From contig NZ_RSED01000004.1 in NCBI RefSeq assembly GCF_003933735.1, positions 62,001 through 126,000 on the forward strand: a stretch of DNA of 64,000 nucleotides, read 5' to 3'. Made by a program: the position numbers and the translations under genes. The DNA is from Aquabacterium soli. Its GTDB lineage: Bacteria; Pseudomonadota; Gammaproteobacteria; Burkholderiales; Burkholderiaceae_C. Positions 1 through 8,269 of this stretch are shown here, one piece after another. The notes under the pieces are model-generated. The model was not told where the DNA came from. It was given only the letters and a program-made list of their open reading frames with translations, and did no database searches. Every line of letters begins with the position of its first letter. Position 1 is the first letter of the stretch.

Positions 1-1
1 G

Positions 2-85
2 GCTCCTGGCGCCCAAGCCAGCATGCGTCTGTTCACGCAGGTCGAGCATGAGTTCGATGACATCTGCCAAGCCTTGCACGTCTGA
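2..85 (+). CDS. 3' end of an upstream protein (partial)
   Basis: An open frame enters from the left edge and stops at a TGA at 83-85, giving the C-terminal end ...RLFTQVEHEFDDICQALHV. It lies 19 bp upstream of the kinase start on the same strand, so it is probably the last part of the preceding gene of the same signalling operon. Too little is visible to name a family. Confidence 0.4.
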   Translation, partial: APGAQASMRLFTQVEHEFDDICQALHV

Positions 86-104
86 CACCTACACGGAGGC
101 CGCG

Positions 105-1055
105 ATGACCACGCAACACATCATCACCGCTGAAGCCGGCACCGAACTCCAGAACCGGCAGGTACAGGAGCTTCTCAAGGCCAACGAGGGGCTCAAGGAG
201 TTGAACGCCCGCCTCTCGGCCACGCAGGACAAGCTGGTCCAATCAGAGAAGCTCGCCTCCATCGGACAACTCGCAGCAGGCGTGGCTCACGAGATCAACA
301 ACCCGATCGGCTACATCTTCTCGAACTTCGGTACGCTGGAGAAATACCTGGCCCAGCTGTTCCAGATGTTGCAGGCCTACGAGAGCGCGGAGGCCTCGTT
401 GCCAGCCGGGCCGCAGCGTGACGGGCTGGCCGCGCTGCGCAATGAAATAGAACTGGACTACCTCAAGGAAGACATCCCTTCGCTGATGAACGAATCCCGA
501 GAGGGCATCTCGCGCGTGCGCAAGATCGTTCAGGATCTCAAGGACTTCTCCAGGGTCGATGCCAGCCAGGAGTGGGTCTGGACCAACCTACACCGTGGGA
601 TCGACTCCACATTGAACATCGTCAACAACGAGATCAAGTACCGGGCCGACGTGCTCAAACAGTACGGAGACATCCCAGATATTGAATGTCTGCCTTCGGA
701 ACTCAACCAGGTCTTCCTCAACCTCCTGGTCAACGCGGCCCATGCCATCGCGGCCGAGCGCGGCACCATCACTATCCGAACCGGTCAGATCGAACACCAT
801 GTGTGGGTGGAGGTCAGCGATAACGGCAGCGGCATCGCGAAGGAGAACATCGGCCGGATCTTCGACCCCTTCTTCACCACCAAACCGGTGGGCAAGGGTA
901 CCGGCCTGGGCCTGTCGCTGTCGTACGGCATCGTCAAGAAGCACCATGGTCACATCGATGTGAACAGCGAACCAGGGTGCGGCACCACTTTCCGCGTCAC
1001 CCTGCCCGTGCGCCAGCACAAGCCCGAAGAGGCCAGCCCTGGGACCACATCATGA
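105..1055 (+). CDS. soluble sensor histidine kinase (HisKA + HATPase_c)
   Basis: Cytoplasmic histidine kinase of 316 residues with no membrane segment. A short N-terminal coiled coil (about residues 15-50) leads into the H-box (LAAGVAHEINNPIGY), followed by the N-box (NLLVNAAHAI), G1 (DNGSGI), F-box (FDPFFTTKPVG) and G2 (GTGLGLSLS) motifs of the HATPase domain, so all catalytic elements look intact. The start at 105 is preferred to the in-frame ATG at 48 because CGGAGG precedes it at good spacing and the longer version would overlap the upstream gene. Its stop overlaps the next gene's start (ATGA), so it is translationally coupled to the HD-GYP regulator, its likely phosphorylation partner. 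The signal sensed is unknown; input probably comes from an upstream protein. Confidence 0.9.
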   Translation: MTTQHIITAEAGTELQNRQVQELLKANEGLKELNARLSATQDKLVQSEKLASIGQLAAGVAHEINNPIGYIFSNFGTLEKYLAQLFQMLQAYESAEASLPAGPQRDGLAALRNEIELDYLKEDIPSLMNESREGISRVRKIVQDLKDFSRVDASQEWVWTNLHRGIDSTLNIVNNEIKYRADVLKQYGDIPDIECLPSELNQVFLNLLVNAAHAIAAERGTITIRTGQIEHHVWVEVSDNGSGIAKENIGRIFDPFFTTKPVGKGTGLGLSLSYGIVKKHHGHIDVNSEPGCGTTFRVTLPVRQHKPEEASPGTTS

Positions 1056-2326
1056 GCAGCGAACTGCGGACGATCCTGTGCGTGGATGATGAGCCCAACA
1101 TCCTGTCGTCCATGAAGCGGCTGTTCCGCGCCACGGGCCACCGTGTACTCACTGCCGAAGGCGGCGCCCAGGCCGTGGCCCTGCTGGACGCCGAGCCGGT
1201 GGACTTGGTGATTTCCGACATGCGCATGCCAGGCATGGACGGTGCCGAACTCCTGCAGCGTGTGCGCCAACGATGGCCGCGCATCACCAGACTGCTGCTG
1301 ACAGGCTATGCCGACATTGCCTCGACGATTGCCGCCATCAACGAGGGCCGCATCCACCGCTACATCACCAAACCCTGGAACGATGAAGAGCTGCTGATGA
1401 CCGTGCGAGAGGCCTTCGAGCGGCAGAGCCTGCGCGACGAGAAGGAGCGGCTGGAAGCCCTCACGGCCAGCCAGAACGAGTCGCTGCGCGAACTCAATGC
1501 CACGCTTGAACACAAGGTGCAGGAGCGCACGAGCGAGCTGTCCGACGCCAACGGCCGGCTGCACAAGAACTACCTCAACTCCATCAAGGCCTTCTCGCAC
1601 CTGATCGAGCTTCGCGGCGGGCCACTGGCTGGGCATGCCCGACGCGTGGCCGACCTCGCCCGCCGAACCGCACGGCTGCTTCGACTGGACGACATCCAGG
1701 CTCACGAACTGTTCATCGCCGCGCTGATGCATGACATAGGCCACATCGGGCTATCCGACCACATCCTGGGGAGCCCCGTGTCCAAGCTCGGCAGCGAGGA
1801 CCTGGCCCGCTACCGCCGGCACAGCGAGCTGGGAGAACAGTCGCTCATGGGCATGGACGACATGCCCGCCGTGGCGAATCTGATCAGGCACCACCATGAA
1901 CGCCATGACGGACGAGGCTTTCCCGATGGCCTGGCCGGCGATCAGATCCCTCTGGGCGCGCGCATCCTGTCCATTGCCGATGCCTACGATGACCTGCTAT
2001 CGGGGCACGTGATCTCCGGCAGCCTCCATCCGGCGGAAGCAGTCGCACTGATCAGGCGTGGGCGTGGCACCCAGTTCGATCCGGCGGTGGCGGATGCATT
2101 CCTGGCCGTGTTCAGCCAGCCCACCGCGCCCGCCGCACAGCGCCCGCTGGAACTCCAAACAGATGCGCTGCAGCCCGGCATGGTGCTGGCTCTGGATTTC
2201 CAGTCGGCCGAGGGCGTGCTTCTGCTGGCTGCCGACCACGTGCTCACTGAACCTCTGATCGCCCGCATCCGCCAGTTCGAGCGTCGCACACGCAGACCGC
2301 TCATGCTGGCGGTCAAACCCGCCTGA
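1052..2326 (+). CDS. response regulator with HD-GYP-type output domain (RpfG-like)
   Basis: 424-residue regulator. The receiver domain (about 5-125) has the acidic pocket (VDDE), phospho-acceptor Asp56 in ISDMRMPG and the conserved KPW. A coiled-coil linker (about 135-175) leads to an HD-GYP domain (about 180-350) and a C-terminal segment seen in RpfG-like proteins (LQPGMVLA, LTEPLIARI). HD-GYP domains hydrolyse cyclic di-GMP with a bi- or trinuclear metal centre. Here the HD motif is HDIGH (H227/D228) instead of HDIGK, and the signature HHExxDGxGYP reads HHERHDGRGFP, with Tyr replaced by Phe (289-291). Metal ligands appear kept, so activity is possible but not certain. It is coupled to the upstream kinase by a 4-bp overlap and followed by a second receiver protein. 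Confidence 0.9.
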   Translation: MSSELRTILCVDDEPNILSSMKRLFRATGHRVLTAEGGAQAVALLDAEPVDLVISDMRMPGMDGAELLQRVRQRWPRITRLLLTGYADIASTIAAINEGRIHRYITKPWNDEELLMTVREAFERQSLRDEKERLEALTASQNESLRELNATLEHKVQERTSELSDANGRLHKNYLNSIKAFSHLIELRGGPLAGHARRVADLARRTARLLRLDDIQAHELFIAALMHDIGHIGLSDHILGSPVSKLGSEDLARYRRHSELGEQSLMGMDDMPAVANLIRHHHERHDGRGFPDGLAGDQIPLGARILSIADAYDDLLSGHVISGSLHPAEAVALIRRGRGTQFDPAVADAFLAVFSQPTAPAAQRPLELQTDALQPGMVLALDFQSAEGVLLLAADHVLTEPLIARIRQFERRTRRPLMLAVKPA

Positions 2327-2337
2327 CGAGGCATGCC

Positions 2338-2904
2338 ATGGACAAGATCCTCCTGGTCGATGATGAACCCCTGGTGCTGCAAGCTCTGTCGCGAGGGCTG
2401 CGCCCGCATCTGGCGCAGGGCATGGCCGCAGGAGTTCACCTGGAGATGCACCATGACCCTGTCCAGGCATGCCGGCGGCTCCGGGAAAGCCGCTTCGCCG
2501 TCGTACTAAGCGACTTCCGGATGCCGGCGATGGACGGGATCGAATTGCTGCGAGAAGCACGCGCGCATCAACCCCTCGCGACACGCATGATCCTGAGTGC
2601 ATCCAATGACATATCGACCGTCATGCAGGCTCTCAATGATGCGGAGGTGTTCCGCTACCTCAGCAAACCCTGGGACCTCGGGCTCCTGGTCCTGCAATTG
2701 CACGGCGCCTTGAAGCGCCACCACGCACTGAGGACGCAACAGGGCCTGGCCGATGCGATGCAGGTTCTCACAGGGGACATGTCGCCCCAGGCTGCCGAGA
2801 TGCGCCGCCTGGAGGCTGAGGAGCCAGGGATCACCAAGGTCGATTGGGGGCCGATGGGCGAGGTCCTGCTGCCGCCCTTGCCGCGTGAGGAGCCCGGCTC
2901 GTGA
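2338..2904 (+). CDS. receiver-domain response regulator
   Basis: 188-residue protein with one CheY-like receiver domain (about 3-130): acidic pair in VDDEP, phospho-acceptor in VLSDFRMPAMDG, and LSKPW near the end. The C-terminal 50-60 residues are not a known DNA-binding or enzymatic domain and end in a Pro/Glu-rich tail (PPLPREEPGS). It starts 11 bp after the HD-GYP gene, so the three genes form an operon. The KPW form of the lysine motif is shared with the HD-GYP regulator, which suggests both receivers are served by the same kinase. It may act as a phosphate sink or as a protein-interaction output; this is inference. Confidence 0.85.
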   Translation: MDKILLVDDEPLVLQALSRGLRPHLAQGMAAGVHLEMHHDPVQACRRLRESRFAVVLSDFRMPAMDGIELLREARAHQPLATRMILSASNDISTVMQALNDAEVFRYLSKPWDLGLLVLQLHGALKRHHALRTQQGLADAMQVLTGDMSPQAAEMRRLEAEEPGITKVDWGPMGEVLLPPLPREEPGS

Positions 2905-2989
2905 GCGCCGTCGGGGAACGAACAGCCATGAGCTTGCTTCTGGTTCGGTCACTTGCCCCACCCCGTACCTGCCTTGAGCTTGAGTTATG

Positions 2990-3005
2990 CTGTATATTCA
3001 TACAG
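2990..3005. promoter_or_regulatory. LexA box (SOS operator)
   Basis: The 16-bp sequence CTGTATATTCATACAG fits the CTGT-N8-ACAG LexA operator, with an AT-rich centre that stands out in this GC-rich DNA. It lies 68 bp upstream of the nuclease-like gene at 3074 and downstream of the preceding signalling operon, so it is placed to repress the nuclease/helicase pair until DNA damage. Confidence 0.8.
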
Positions 3006-3073
3006 CTGCCCAGCATTGCTGAAGCTAAGAGGGTCCCTTACGGACATACAGATACCGACACCTTCGGACGCTC

Positions 3074-3910
3074 ATGAGCACCGTCTCCTCTTTTGTCCCC
3101 ACGCGCGTGCACCGCACGCGACTGATGCACATCTGGCGCTCTGCCGGCTGGCCATGCCTCGATTCCATCGAGATCGATCTCCTGGCAGCCGAACTGGTCC
3201 GTCTGGACACCGATGTCCATGGGCGCGACACGCTCCACCTGACCAGTGCAGGAATCCAGTTCCTGGCCAATGCCAGGCGCCAGGCGCAACGCGCCGCCAG
3301 TCGCCACGACCAGCTTGGAGATCGCATGGCCACGCAATTGCGCGGTGACGGTCGGGTGGTCTGGCGGGAATTGTCGCTCCGAGCCTTCGTCGCCCACCCG
3401 CAGACTTTGCAGCCCCCGCTGGACGCTGACAGGCCTGCGGCACTTGCCGCCGTGCAAGAGTCAGGCCCTGCCAGCCTGTGGCCCACCCCAGAGCATGTCG
3501 CCAACCCGAAGGCAGACCACCGATGGCGCATGGCCCGACCTGATCTCTTCTCCCTGCGCAACACCACGGTGGAGGCCTACCTGCGACCCATGGTCCACGA
3601 GATCAAGGTCAGTCGGGCCGACCTGCTCTCCGACCTGCGGCACGAGGCCAAGCGCCAGGCCTACCAATGGCTGTCCTGCGAGTGCTATTACGTCTTCCCC
3701 GCCAGCGTGGCCGACCCCGCCGAGGTGCCCGACGCCTTCGGCGTGTGGCTGCTGCATGGCGATCTGGACACCGGCCGGCTGGAGCTGGCCCGCCCGGCGC
3801 GCCACACGCCCCGCACCCTGCCCTTTGCCGTGTGGATGGCGCTGGCCAAGGCCACGCCGCTGTGCCCCGACGAAGACCTGGCGCAAAGCCCGCTGGCGCC
3901 TCTGGCCTGA
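3074..3910 (+). CDS. PD-(D/E)XK nuclease-like protein (MmcB-like), SOS-linked
   Basis: 278-residue protein. The N-terminal part (about 10-70) looks like a winged-helix region (ending LTSAGIQFLA). The C-terminal half carries a PD-(D/E)XK pattern: RPDLFS with Asp157, then HEIKVSRADLLSDL with Glu176-x-Lys178, then KRQAYQWL and a YYVFP strand. This resembles the MmcB group of LexA-controlled nuclease-like proteins, but the assignment rests on motifs only. Its stop overlaps the start of the helicase gene (TGATG at 3908-3912), which indicates coupled translation. A LexA box lies 68 bp upstream. Likely role: processing damaged DNA together with the helicase. Confidence 0.75.
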   Translation: MSTVSSFVPTRVHRTRLMHIWRSAGWPCLDSIEIDLLAAELVRLDTDVHGRDTLHLTSAGIQFLANARRQAQRAASRHDQLGDRMATQLRGDGRVVWRELSLRAFVAHPQTLQPPLDADRPAALAAVQESGPASLWPTPEHVANPKADHRWRMARPDLFSLRNTTVEAYLRPMVHEIKVSRADLLSDLRHEAKRQAYQWLSCECYYVFPASVADPAEVPDAFGVWLLHGDLDTGRLELARPARHTPRTLPFAVWMALAKATPLCPDEDLAQSPLAPLA

Positions 3911-6234
3911 TGTCCAACGCTGCTGCCGTGGCGCCACCGGCCTACACGATCGCCGTGCGCGCACTGTGCGACTTCACCGCCCGCCAGGGTGATCTGGACC
4001 TGCGCTTCACGCCCTCGCCCACCGCCCAGGAAGGCATGGCCGGGCATGCCCTGGTGGCCACGAGGCGCGGGGCTGGCTACCAGACCGAGTTGCCATTGGA
4101 AGGTCGCTTCGAAGCCGGCGGCCAGACCTTGCACGTGCGGGGCCGTGCCGATGGGTTCGATGCCCGTCGCCCGTGCCTGGAAGAAATCAAGACGCACCGG
4201 GGCGCGCTCGATCAACAACCCGACAACCACCGCCACCTGCACTGGGCCCAGGCCCGCGTCTATGGCCACCTGTTGTGCGCCCAGCAGGGCCTGGCCCAAC
4301 TCGAGATCGCGCTGGTGTACCTGGACGTGGGCACCGAGCGGGAAACCGTGCTGGCCGAGACCTGGTCGGCCGATGAACTGCGCACCCACTTCGAAGACCA
4401 GTGCCGGCGCTTCCTGGCCTGGGCCACGCAGGAAGCCACGCACCGCCAGACACGCGACCAGGCCCTGGCCACGCTGCGCTTTCCCCATGCCGATTTCCGC
4501 ACTGGCCAGCGCCCCCTGGCCGAGGCCGTCTACAAGGCCGCCACGCACCGGCGCTGCCTGCTGGCCCAGGCCCCTACCGGCATCGGCAAGACCATCGGTA
4601 CATTGTTCCCGCTGCTCAAGGCCTGCCCGTCGCAAGGCATCGACAAGCTTTTCTACCTGTCGGCCAAGACCTCCGGACGCCAGCTTGCGCTCGATGCCCT
4701 GCAGCAACTGCACCCCACTCCCACACCAGCCCCCTGGCGCGTGCTCGAACTGGTGGCACGCGACAAGGCCTGCGAGCACCCCGACAAGGCTTGCCACGGC
4801 GAATCTTGCCCACTGGCCCAGGGCTTCTACAACCGCCTGCCGCAGGCGCGTCAGGCCGCCATCGATGCAGGCCAGGCCCTGGACAAGGCCCAGGTGCGCG
4901 CCGTGGCCTCCGCGCATGGCGTCTGCCCCTACTACCTGGGGCAGGAGCTGGCGCGTTGGGCCGACATCGTCGTGGGCGACTACAACCACTATTTCGACCT
5001 GCACGCGATGCTGCACAGCCTGACACAGGCCCAGCAGTGGCGGGCGGCGGCCCTGGTGGATGAAGCCCACAATCTGCTGGACCGCGCAAGGGGCATGTAC
5101 TCGGCCGAACTGTCTCAGCATGCTTTGCGCAGCCTGCGCCGCACGGCCCCCGCCCCGCTCAAGCGCCCGCTGGAGCGTGTGCACCGCCTCTGGCAGTCGC
5201 TCGTCAAGGTGCAGACGGCCGATTACCAGCCACACGACGAACCACCTTTCGCCCTGGTGCAGGCCCTGCAGCACCTGGTCGGCGCCATCACCGACCACCT
5301 GACCGAGCACCCGGCAGCAGCCACAGACACGGCCCTGCAAGGCTTCTACTTCGACGCCCTGCACTTCACCCGCGTGGCCGAGCTGTTCGACGAGCACTCG
5401 ATGTTCGACGTGCACAAGCAAGCCCCGCCGCCCGGCTCGCGGGGCAAGCCCAACACCGTGCTGTGCCTGCGCAATTTGGTGCCCGCGCCCTTTTTGGCGC
5501 CACGCTGGGCCGGCCTGCACACGGCCACCCTGTTTTCCGCCACCGTGCAGCCCTGGAACTACCAGCTCGACACCCTGGGCCTGCCGGACAACACGGCCTG
5601 CATCGACCTGCCTTCGCCCTTCGATGCCCGGCAACTGCAGGTCGACGTCGCCACACGCCTGTCCACTCGCTACAAGGACCGCGAAGCCTCCCTGCAGCCC
5701 ATGGCCACGCTGATGGCCTCGCACTACCAGGCGCGCCCAGGCAACTACCTCGCCTTTTTCAGCAGCTTCGACTACCTGCGCCAGGCCGCCGACCACTTCG
5801 AGGCACTGAACCCCACGATCCCCACCTGGCGTCAATCACGCGGCATGAGCGAGGGCGAGCAAAGCAGCTTCCTGGCCCGCTTCACCGAGCATGGCCAGGG
5901 CATCGGATTCGCGGTGCTGGGCGGGGCCTTCGCCGAAGGTGTGGACCTGCCGGGCCGGCGCCTGGTGGGGGCCTTCATCGCCACCCTGGGCCTGCCGCAG
6001 TTCAACCCGGTCAACGAAGAGATCTGCCACCGCCTGCAGCGCCTGTTCGGCGCACGGCTGGGGCACGACTACACCTACCTCTACCCTGGCCTGCAGAAAG
6101 TGGTGCAGGCCGCAGGGCGCGTGATCCGCACTCCGCAGGATGAAGGCGTGGTCGTGCTGATGGATGAGCGCTTCGCTCAGGCCCGCGTACGCGAGCTGCT
6201 CCCGACGTGGTGGGCTGCTCCAGCAGGCCTGTGA
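3910..6234 (+). CDS. XPD/DinG-family FeS helicase with N-terminal PD-(D/E)XK nuclease domain
   Basis: 774-residue superfamily 2 helicase. An N-terminal nuclease-like region holds RGRADG (about residue 80) and LEEIKTH (about 92-97). The helicase has Walker A QAPTGIGKT (about 220-229), the DEAH box LVDEAHN (about 383) and motif VI QAAGRVIRT near the C-terminus. Between Walker A and DEAH there are four cysteines (CEHPDKAC, ESCP and VCPYYL, about 288-340) spaced as in the 4Fe-4S cluster of XPD/DinG enzymes. A longer in-frame start at 3667 is rejected because it lies wholly inside the upstream gene; ATG 3910 overlaps that gene's stop. Expected to be a 5'-3' DNA helicase in repair of damaged or structured DNA, induced through the LexA box at 2990. 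Confidence 0.9.
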   Translation: MSNAAAVAPPAYTIAVRALCDFTARQGDLDLRFTPSPTAQEGMAGHALVATRRGAGYQTELPLEGRFEAGGQTLHVRGRADGFDARRPCLEEIKTHRGALDQQPDNHRHLHWAQARVYGHLLCAQQGLAQLEIALVYLDVGTERETVLAETWSADELRTHFEDQCRRFLAWATQEATHRQTRDQALATLRFPHADFRTGQRPLAEAVYKAATHRRCLLAQAPTGIGKTIGTLFPLLKACPSQGIDKLFYLSAKTSGRQLALDALQQLHPTPTPAPWRVLELVARDKACEHPDKACHGESCPLAQGFYNRLPQARQAAIDAGQALDKAQVRAVASAHGVCPYYLGQELARWADIVVGDYNHYFDLHAMLHSLTQAQQWRAAALVDEAHNLLDRARGMYSAELSQHALRSLRRTAPAPLKRPLERVHRLWQSLVKVQTADYQPHDEPPFALVQALQHLVGAITDHLTEHPAAATDTALQGFYFDALHFTRVAELFDEHSMFDVHKQAPPPGSRGKPNTVLCLRNLVPAPFLAPRWAGLHTATLFSATVQPWNYQLDTLGLPDNTACIDLPSPFDARQLQVDVATRLSTRYKDREASLQPMATLMASHYQARPGNYLAFFSSFDYLRQAADHFEALNPTIPTWRQSRGMSEGEQSSFLARFTEHGQGIGFAVLGGAFAEGVDLPGRRLVGAFIATLGLPQFNPVNEEICHRLQRLFGARLGHDYTYLYPGLQKVVQAAGRVIRTPQDEGVVVLMDERFAQARVRELLPTWWAAPAGL

Positions 6235-6243
6235 GCACCTGCG

Positions 6244-6519
6244 TCAGGCACCGCGCATGAAATCGGGCAGGCCCGGGATGCTGCCGCGCTCTTCAGGCGT
6301 GGCCGCCGTGGGCAGCGGCACCGTCCCCAGGCCTCGCGCACGCAGGCGCTCAGCATCATTGGGCGAACCGCTTTCAACCGCTTCCCCGATGGCGCGTTCA
6401 TCGTGCCCCTCATCTGGCTGGAGCACCAAGCCACGCGGCATGCGCGAGGCTTCCTTGTTGACATAACGGGCCACCAAGCCCACCGAAGCGAGGGCCGCAA
6501 TCCAGATCATGGGGCGCAT
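6244..6519 (-). CDS. small membrane-anchored hypothetical protein
   Basis: 91-residue protein. The first 17 residues (MRPMIWIAALASVGLVA) form one hydrophobic helix, followed by an acidic, proline-rich soluble tail without recognisable domain. The start is chosen because AGGAG lies 8 nt upstream; a longer in-frame version has no such site. It is downstream of the chemoreceptor on the same strand (75 bp gap) and ends 9 bp from the convergent helicase stop. Codon use matches the neighbours, so it is probably a real gene. Function unknown. Confidence 0.6.
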   Translation of the reverse strand: MRPMIWIAALASVGLVARYVNKEASRMPRGLVLQPDEGHDERAIGEAVESGSPNDAERLRARGLGTVPLPTAATPEERGSIPGLPDFMRGA

Positions 6520-6594
6520 GGGATATCTCCTGGGAGGTCGGCCGAAAAGCCTCGGCCAAAGCCAATCACTCAGGCAAGCCACATACCCGGGGTG

Positions 6595-8193
6595 TCAGCC
6601 CACCACTTCGCAGATCTCGGCCGATGCCGGCTCACGCACGCGGAAGATCCGCACAGCCTCGGCCACCTGATCGGCCTGGCCGCTCAGGGCCGCAGCCGCC
6701 ACCGAGAGCTGCTCCACCATCGCCGCGTTCTGGTGCGTGATGCCATCGAGCGAGGCCACCGCCCGGCTCACCTCCGTCAGGCCCACGGACTGCTCGGCAC
6801 TGGCGCGGCTGATGCTGGACACCAGGTCGCTCACCGCCTGCACCGAGCCCAGCGTCTGCTGCATCAGCTCGCCGTTGGAGCGCACCCGTTCGTGCCCCTG
6901 CTCGATGGTGGTCAACGCGTTGTCCACCAGCACCTTGATCTCGCCGGCGGCCTGACGAGATCGGTTGGCCAGCGCACGCACCTCGGAGGCCACCACCGCG
7001 AAGCCCTTACCGGCCTCGCCAGCCCGCGCCGCTTCCACCGCGGCGTTCAGCGCCAGCAGGTTGGTCTGGAAGGCGATGCGGTTGATCACGTCCACGATCT
7101 CGCCGATGCGGCCGGAGGCCTGCGCGATGGCATCCATCTGCGCCACGATTTCCTGCACCGACTGCTGGCTGCGGCGCGCCATCTCGTGCGTGTGCTCGGC
7201 ACGCCCCGCGGCCTGGCGCGCGGCATCGGCACTGGTGCGCACATTGCCGGTGATCTGCTCCAGGGCCGAGGCGGTTTCCTGCAGGTTGCTGGCCTGCGAA
7301 TCGGTGCGCTCGGACAGGTCGTGGTTGCCCAGCGCGATATCCCGCGAGGCCGAATGGATGCCGATGATCTCGCGGCGCACATCGCCCACGATGGCCTGCA
7401 GATTGACGTTGAGCTGCACCATGGCCCGCTCCAGCCGGCCCAGTTCATCGTAGCGCCCCGCCTCGTTCATCAAGGACAGATCGCCCGCCGCCATGCGGTG
7501 CGCCTGCTTGATCAGCCCACGGATGGGTTGCACCAGGCTGCGTTGCCAACGCCAGCCCTGCCACAGGCCCAGCACCACCGCCACCCCCAGCAGGCCAGCG
7601 CCCTGCCCCGCGGTCAGGCCACAACCCCACCACGCGCCCAATGCCACGGCCACAGGCGTCAACAGGCTGCCGGCCTGCACACGTGCGCCCAGCGACATGC
7701 GCTGCGCCGATTGGACCAGGCCCGCCAAGCCCCGGCGCCACAGGCGCCCTTCCCGCAAGTGCGTCATCAAAGCGCCATCGCGCGCTTCCTCCTGCATGCG
7801 CTGGTACAAGGCCGCCGCAGCGTCCACCTGCTCGCGGTCAGGCCGTGTGCGCACGGACAGATAGCCCACCACCCGACCGCCTTCGAGCACCGGCGTCACA
7901 TTGGCCTGCACCCAGTAGTGATCGCCATCCTTGCGGCGGTTCTTGACGAGCGCCGACCAGGGGCGACCGGCCTGCACCGTGGCCCACAGATCGCGAAATG
8001 CCTCGGAAGGCATGTCAGGATGCCGGATGAGATTGTGCGGCTGGCCGATGAGCTCATCGCGCAGGAAACCGCTGACCCGCACGAAGGCCGGGTTGCAGTA
8101 GGTGATGCGGCCTTTCAGGTCGGTGGCGGACACCAGGGTCTCACCGTCGACCAGTGCGAACTCGTTCTGGGTGATCGGGAAGTTCTTTCTCAT
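6595..8193 (-). CDS. Aer-type methyl-accepting chemotaxis protein (PAS sensor)
   Basis: 532-residue chemoreceptor. A cytoplasmic N-terminal PAS domain (about 12-120; [35 protein letters not shown]) precedes a membrane hairpin (about 155-195), a HAMP region and the methyl-accepting signalling domain, whose tip has [18 protein letters not shown]. The architecture matches Aer and related energy/redox taxis receptors that bind FAD in the PAS domain. FAD binding here is inference. The start at 8193 gives the normal Aer-type beginning (MRKNFPITQ); the frame stays open another 200 codons upstream but would run into the divergent kinase gene. No sigma-28 promoter was found upstream. Confidence 0.9.
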   Translation of the reverse strand: MRKNFPITQNEFALVDGETLVSATDLKGRITYCNPAFVRVSGFLRDELIGQPHNLIRHPDMPSEAFRDLWATVQAGRPWSALVKNRRKDGDHYWVQANVTPVLEGGRVVGYLSVRTRPDREQVDAAAALYQRMQEEARDGALMTHLREGRLWRRGLAGLVQSAQRMSLGARVQAGSLLTPVAVALGAWWGCGLTAGQGAGLLGVAVVLGLWQGWRWQRSLVQPIRGLIKQAHRMAAGDLSLMNEAGRYDELGRLERAMVQLNVNLQAIVGDVRREIIGIHSASRDIALGNHDLSERTDSQASNLQETASALEQITGNVRTSADAARQAAGRAEHTHEMARRSQQSVQEIVAQMDAIAQASGRIGEIVDVINRIAFQTNLLALNAAVEAARAGEAGKGFAVVASEVRALANRSRQAAGEIKVLVDNALTTIEQGHERVRSNGELMQQTLGSVQAVSDLVSSISRASAEQSVGLTEVSRAVASLDGITHQNAAMVEQLSVAAAALSGQADQVAEAVRIFRVREPASAEICEVVG

Positions 8194-8225
8194 CTTGTCG
8201 CGACAGTCTCCAACGGCAAAAAGCA

Positions 8226-8248
8226 CAAGGGCCCTGTGAGGGCCCTTG
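8226..8248. repeat. perfect 10-bp inverted repeat between divergent genes
   Basis: The arms CAAGGGCCCT and AGGGCCCTTG pair perfectly around GTG. Read on the minus strand the hairpin is followed by TGCTTTTTG, so it resembles an intrinsic terminator or attenuator 33 bp upstream of the chemoreceptor start at 8193. It could also stop antisense transcription coming from the kinase region. Confidence 0.55.
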
Positions 8249-8269
8249 AGGAATGAAGCAACTATACCG

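Noticed and set aside
3688-5835. Very long minus-strand open frame opposite the helicase
   Set aside because: High-GC shadow of the plus-strand helicase; composition is Gly/Gln/Val-rich with no domain, and the plus frame has all helicase motifs.
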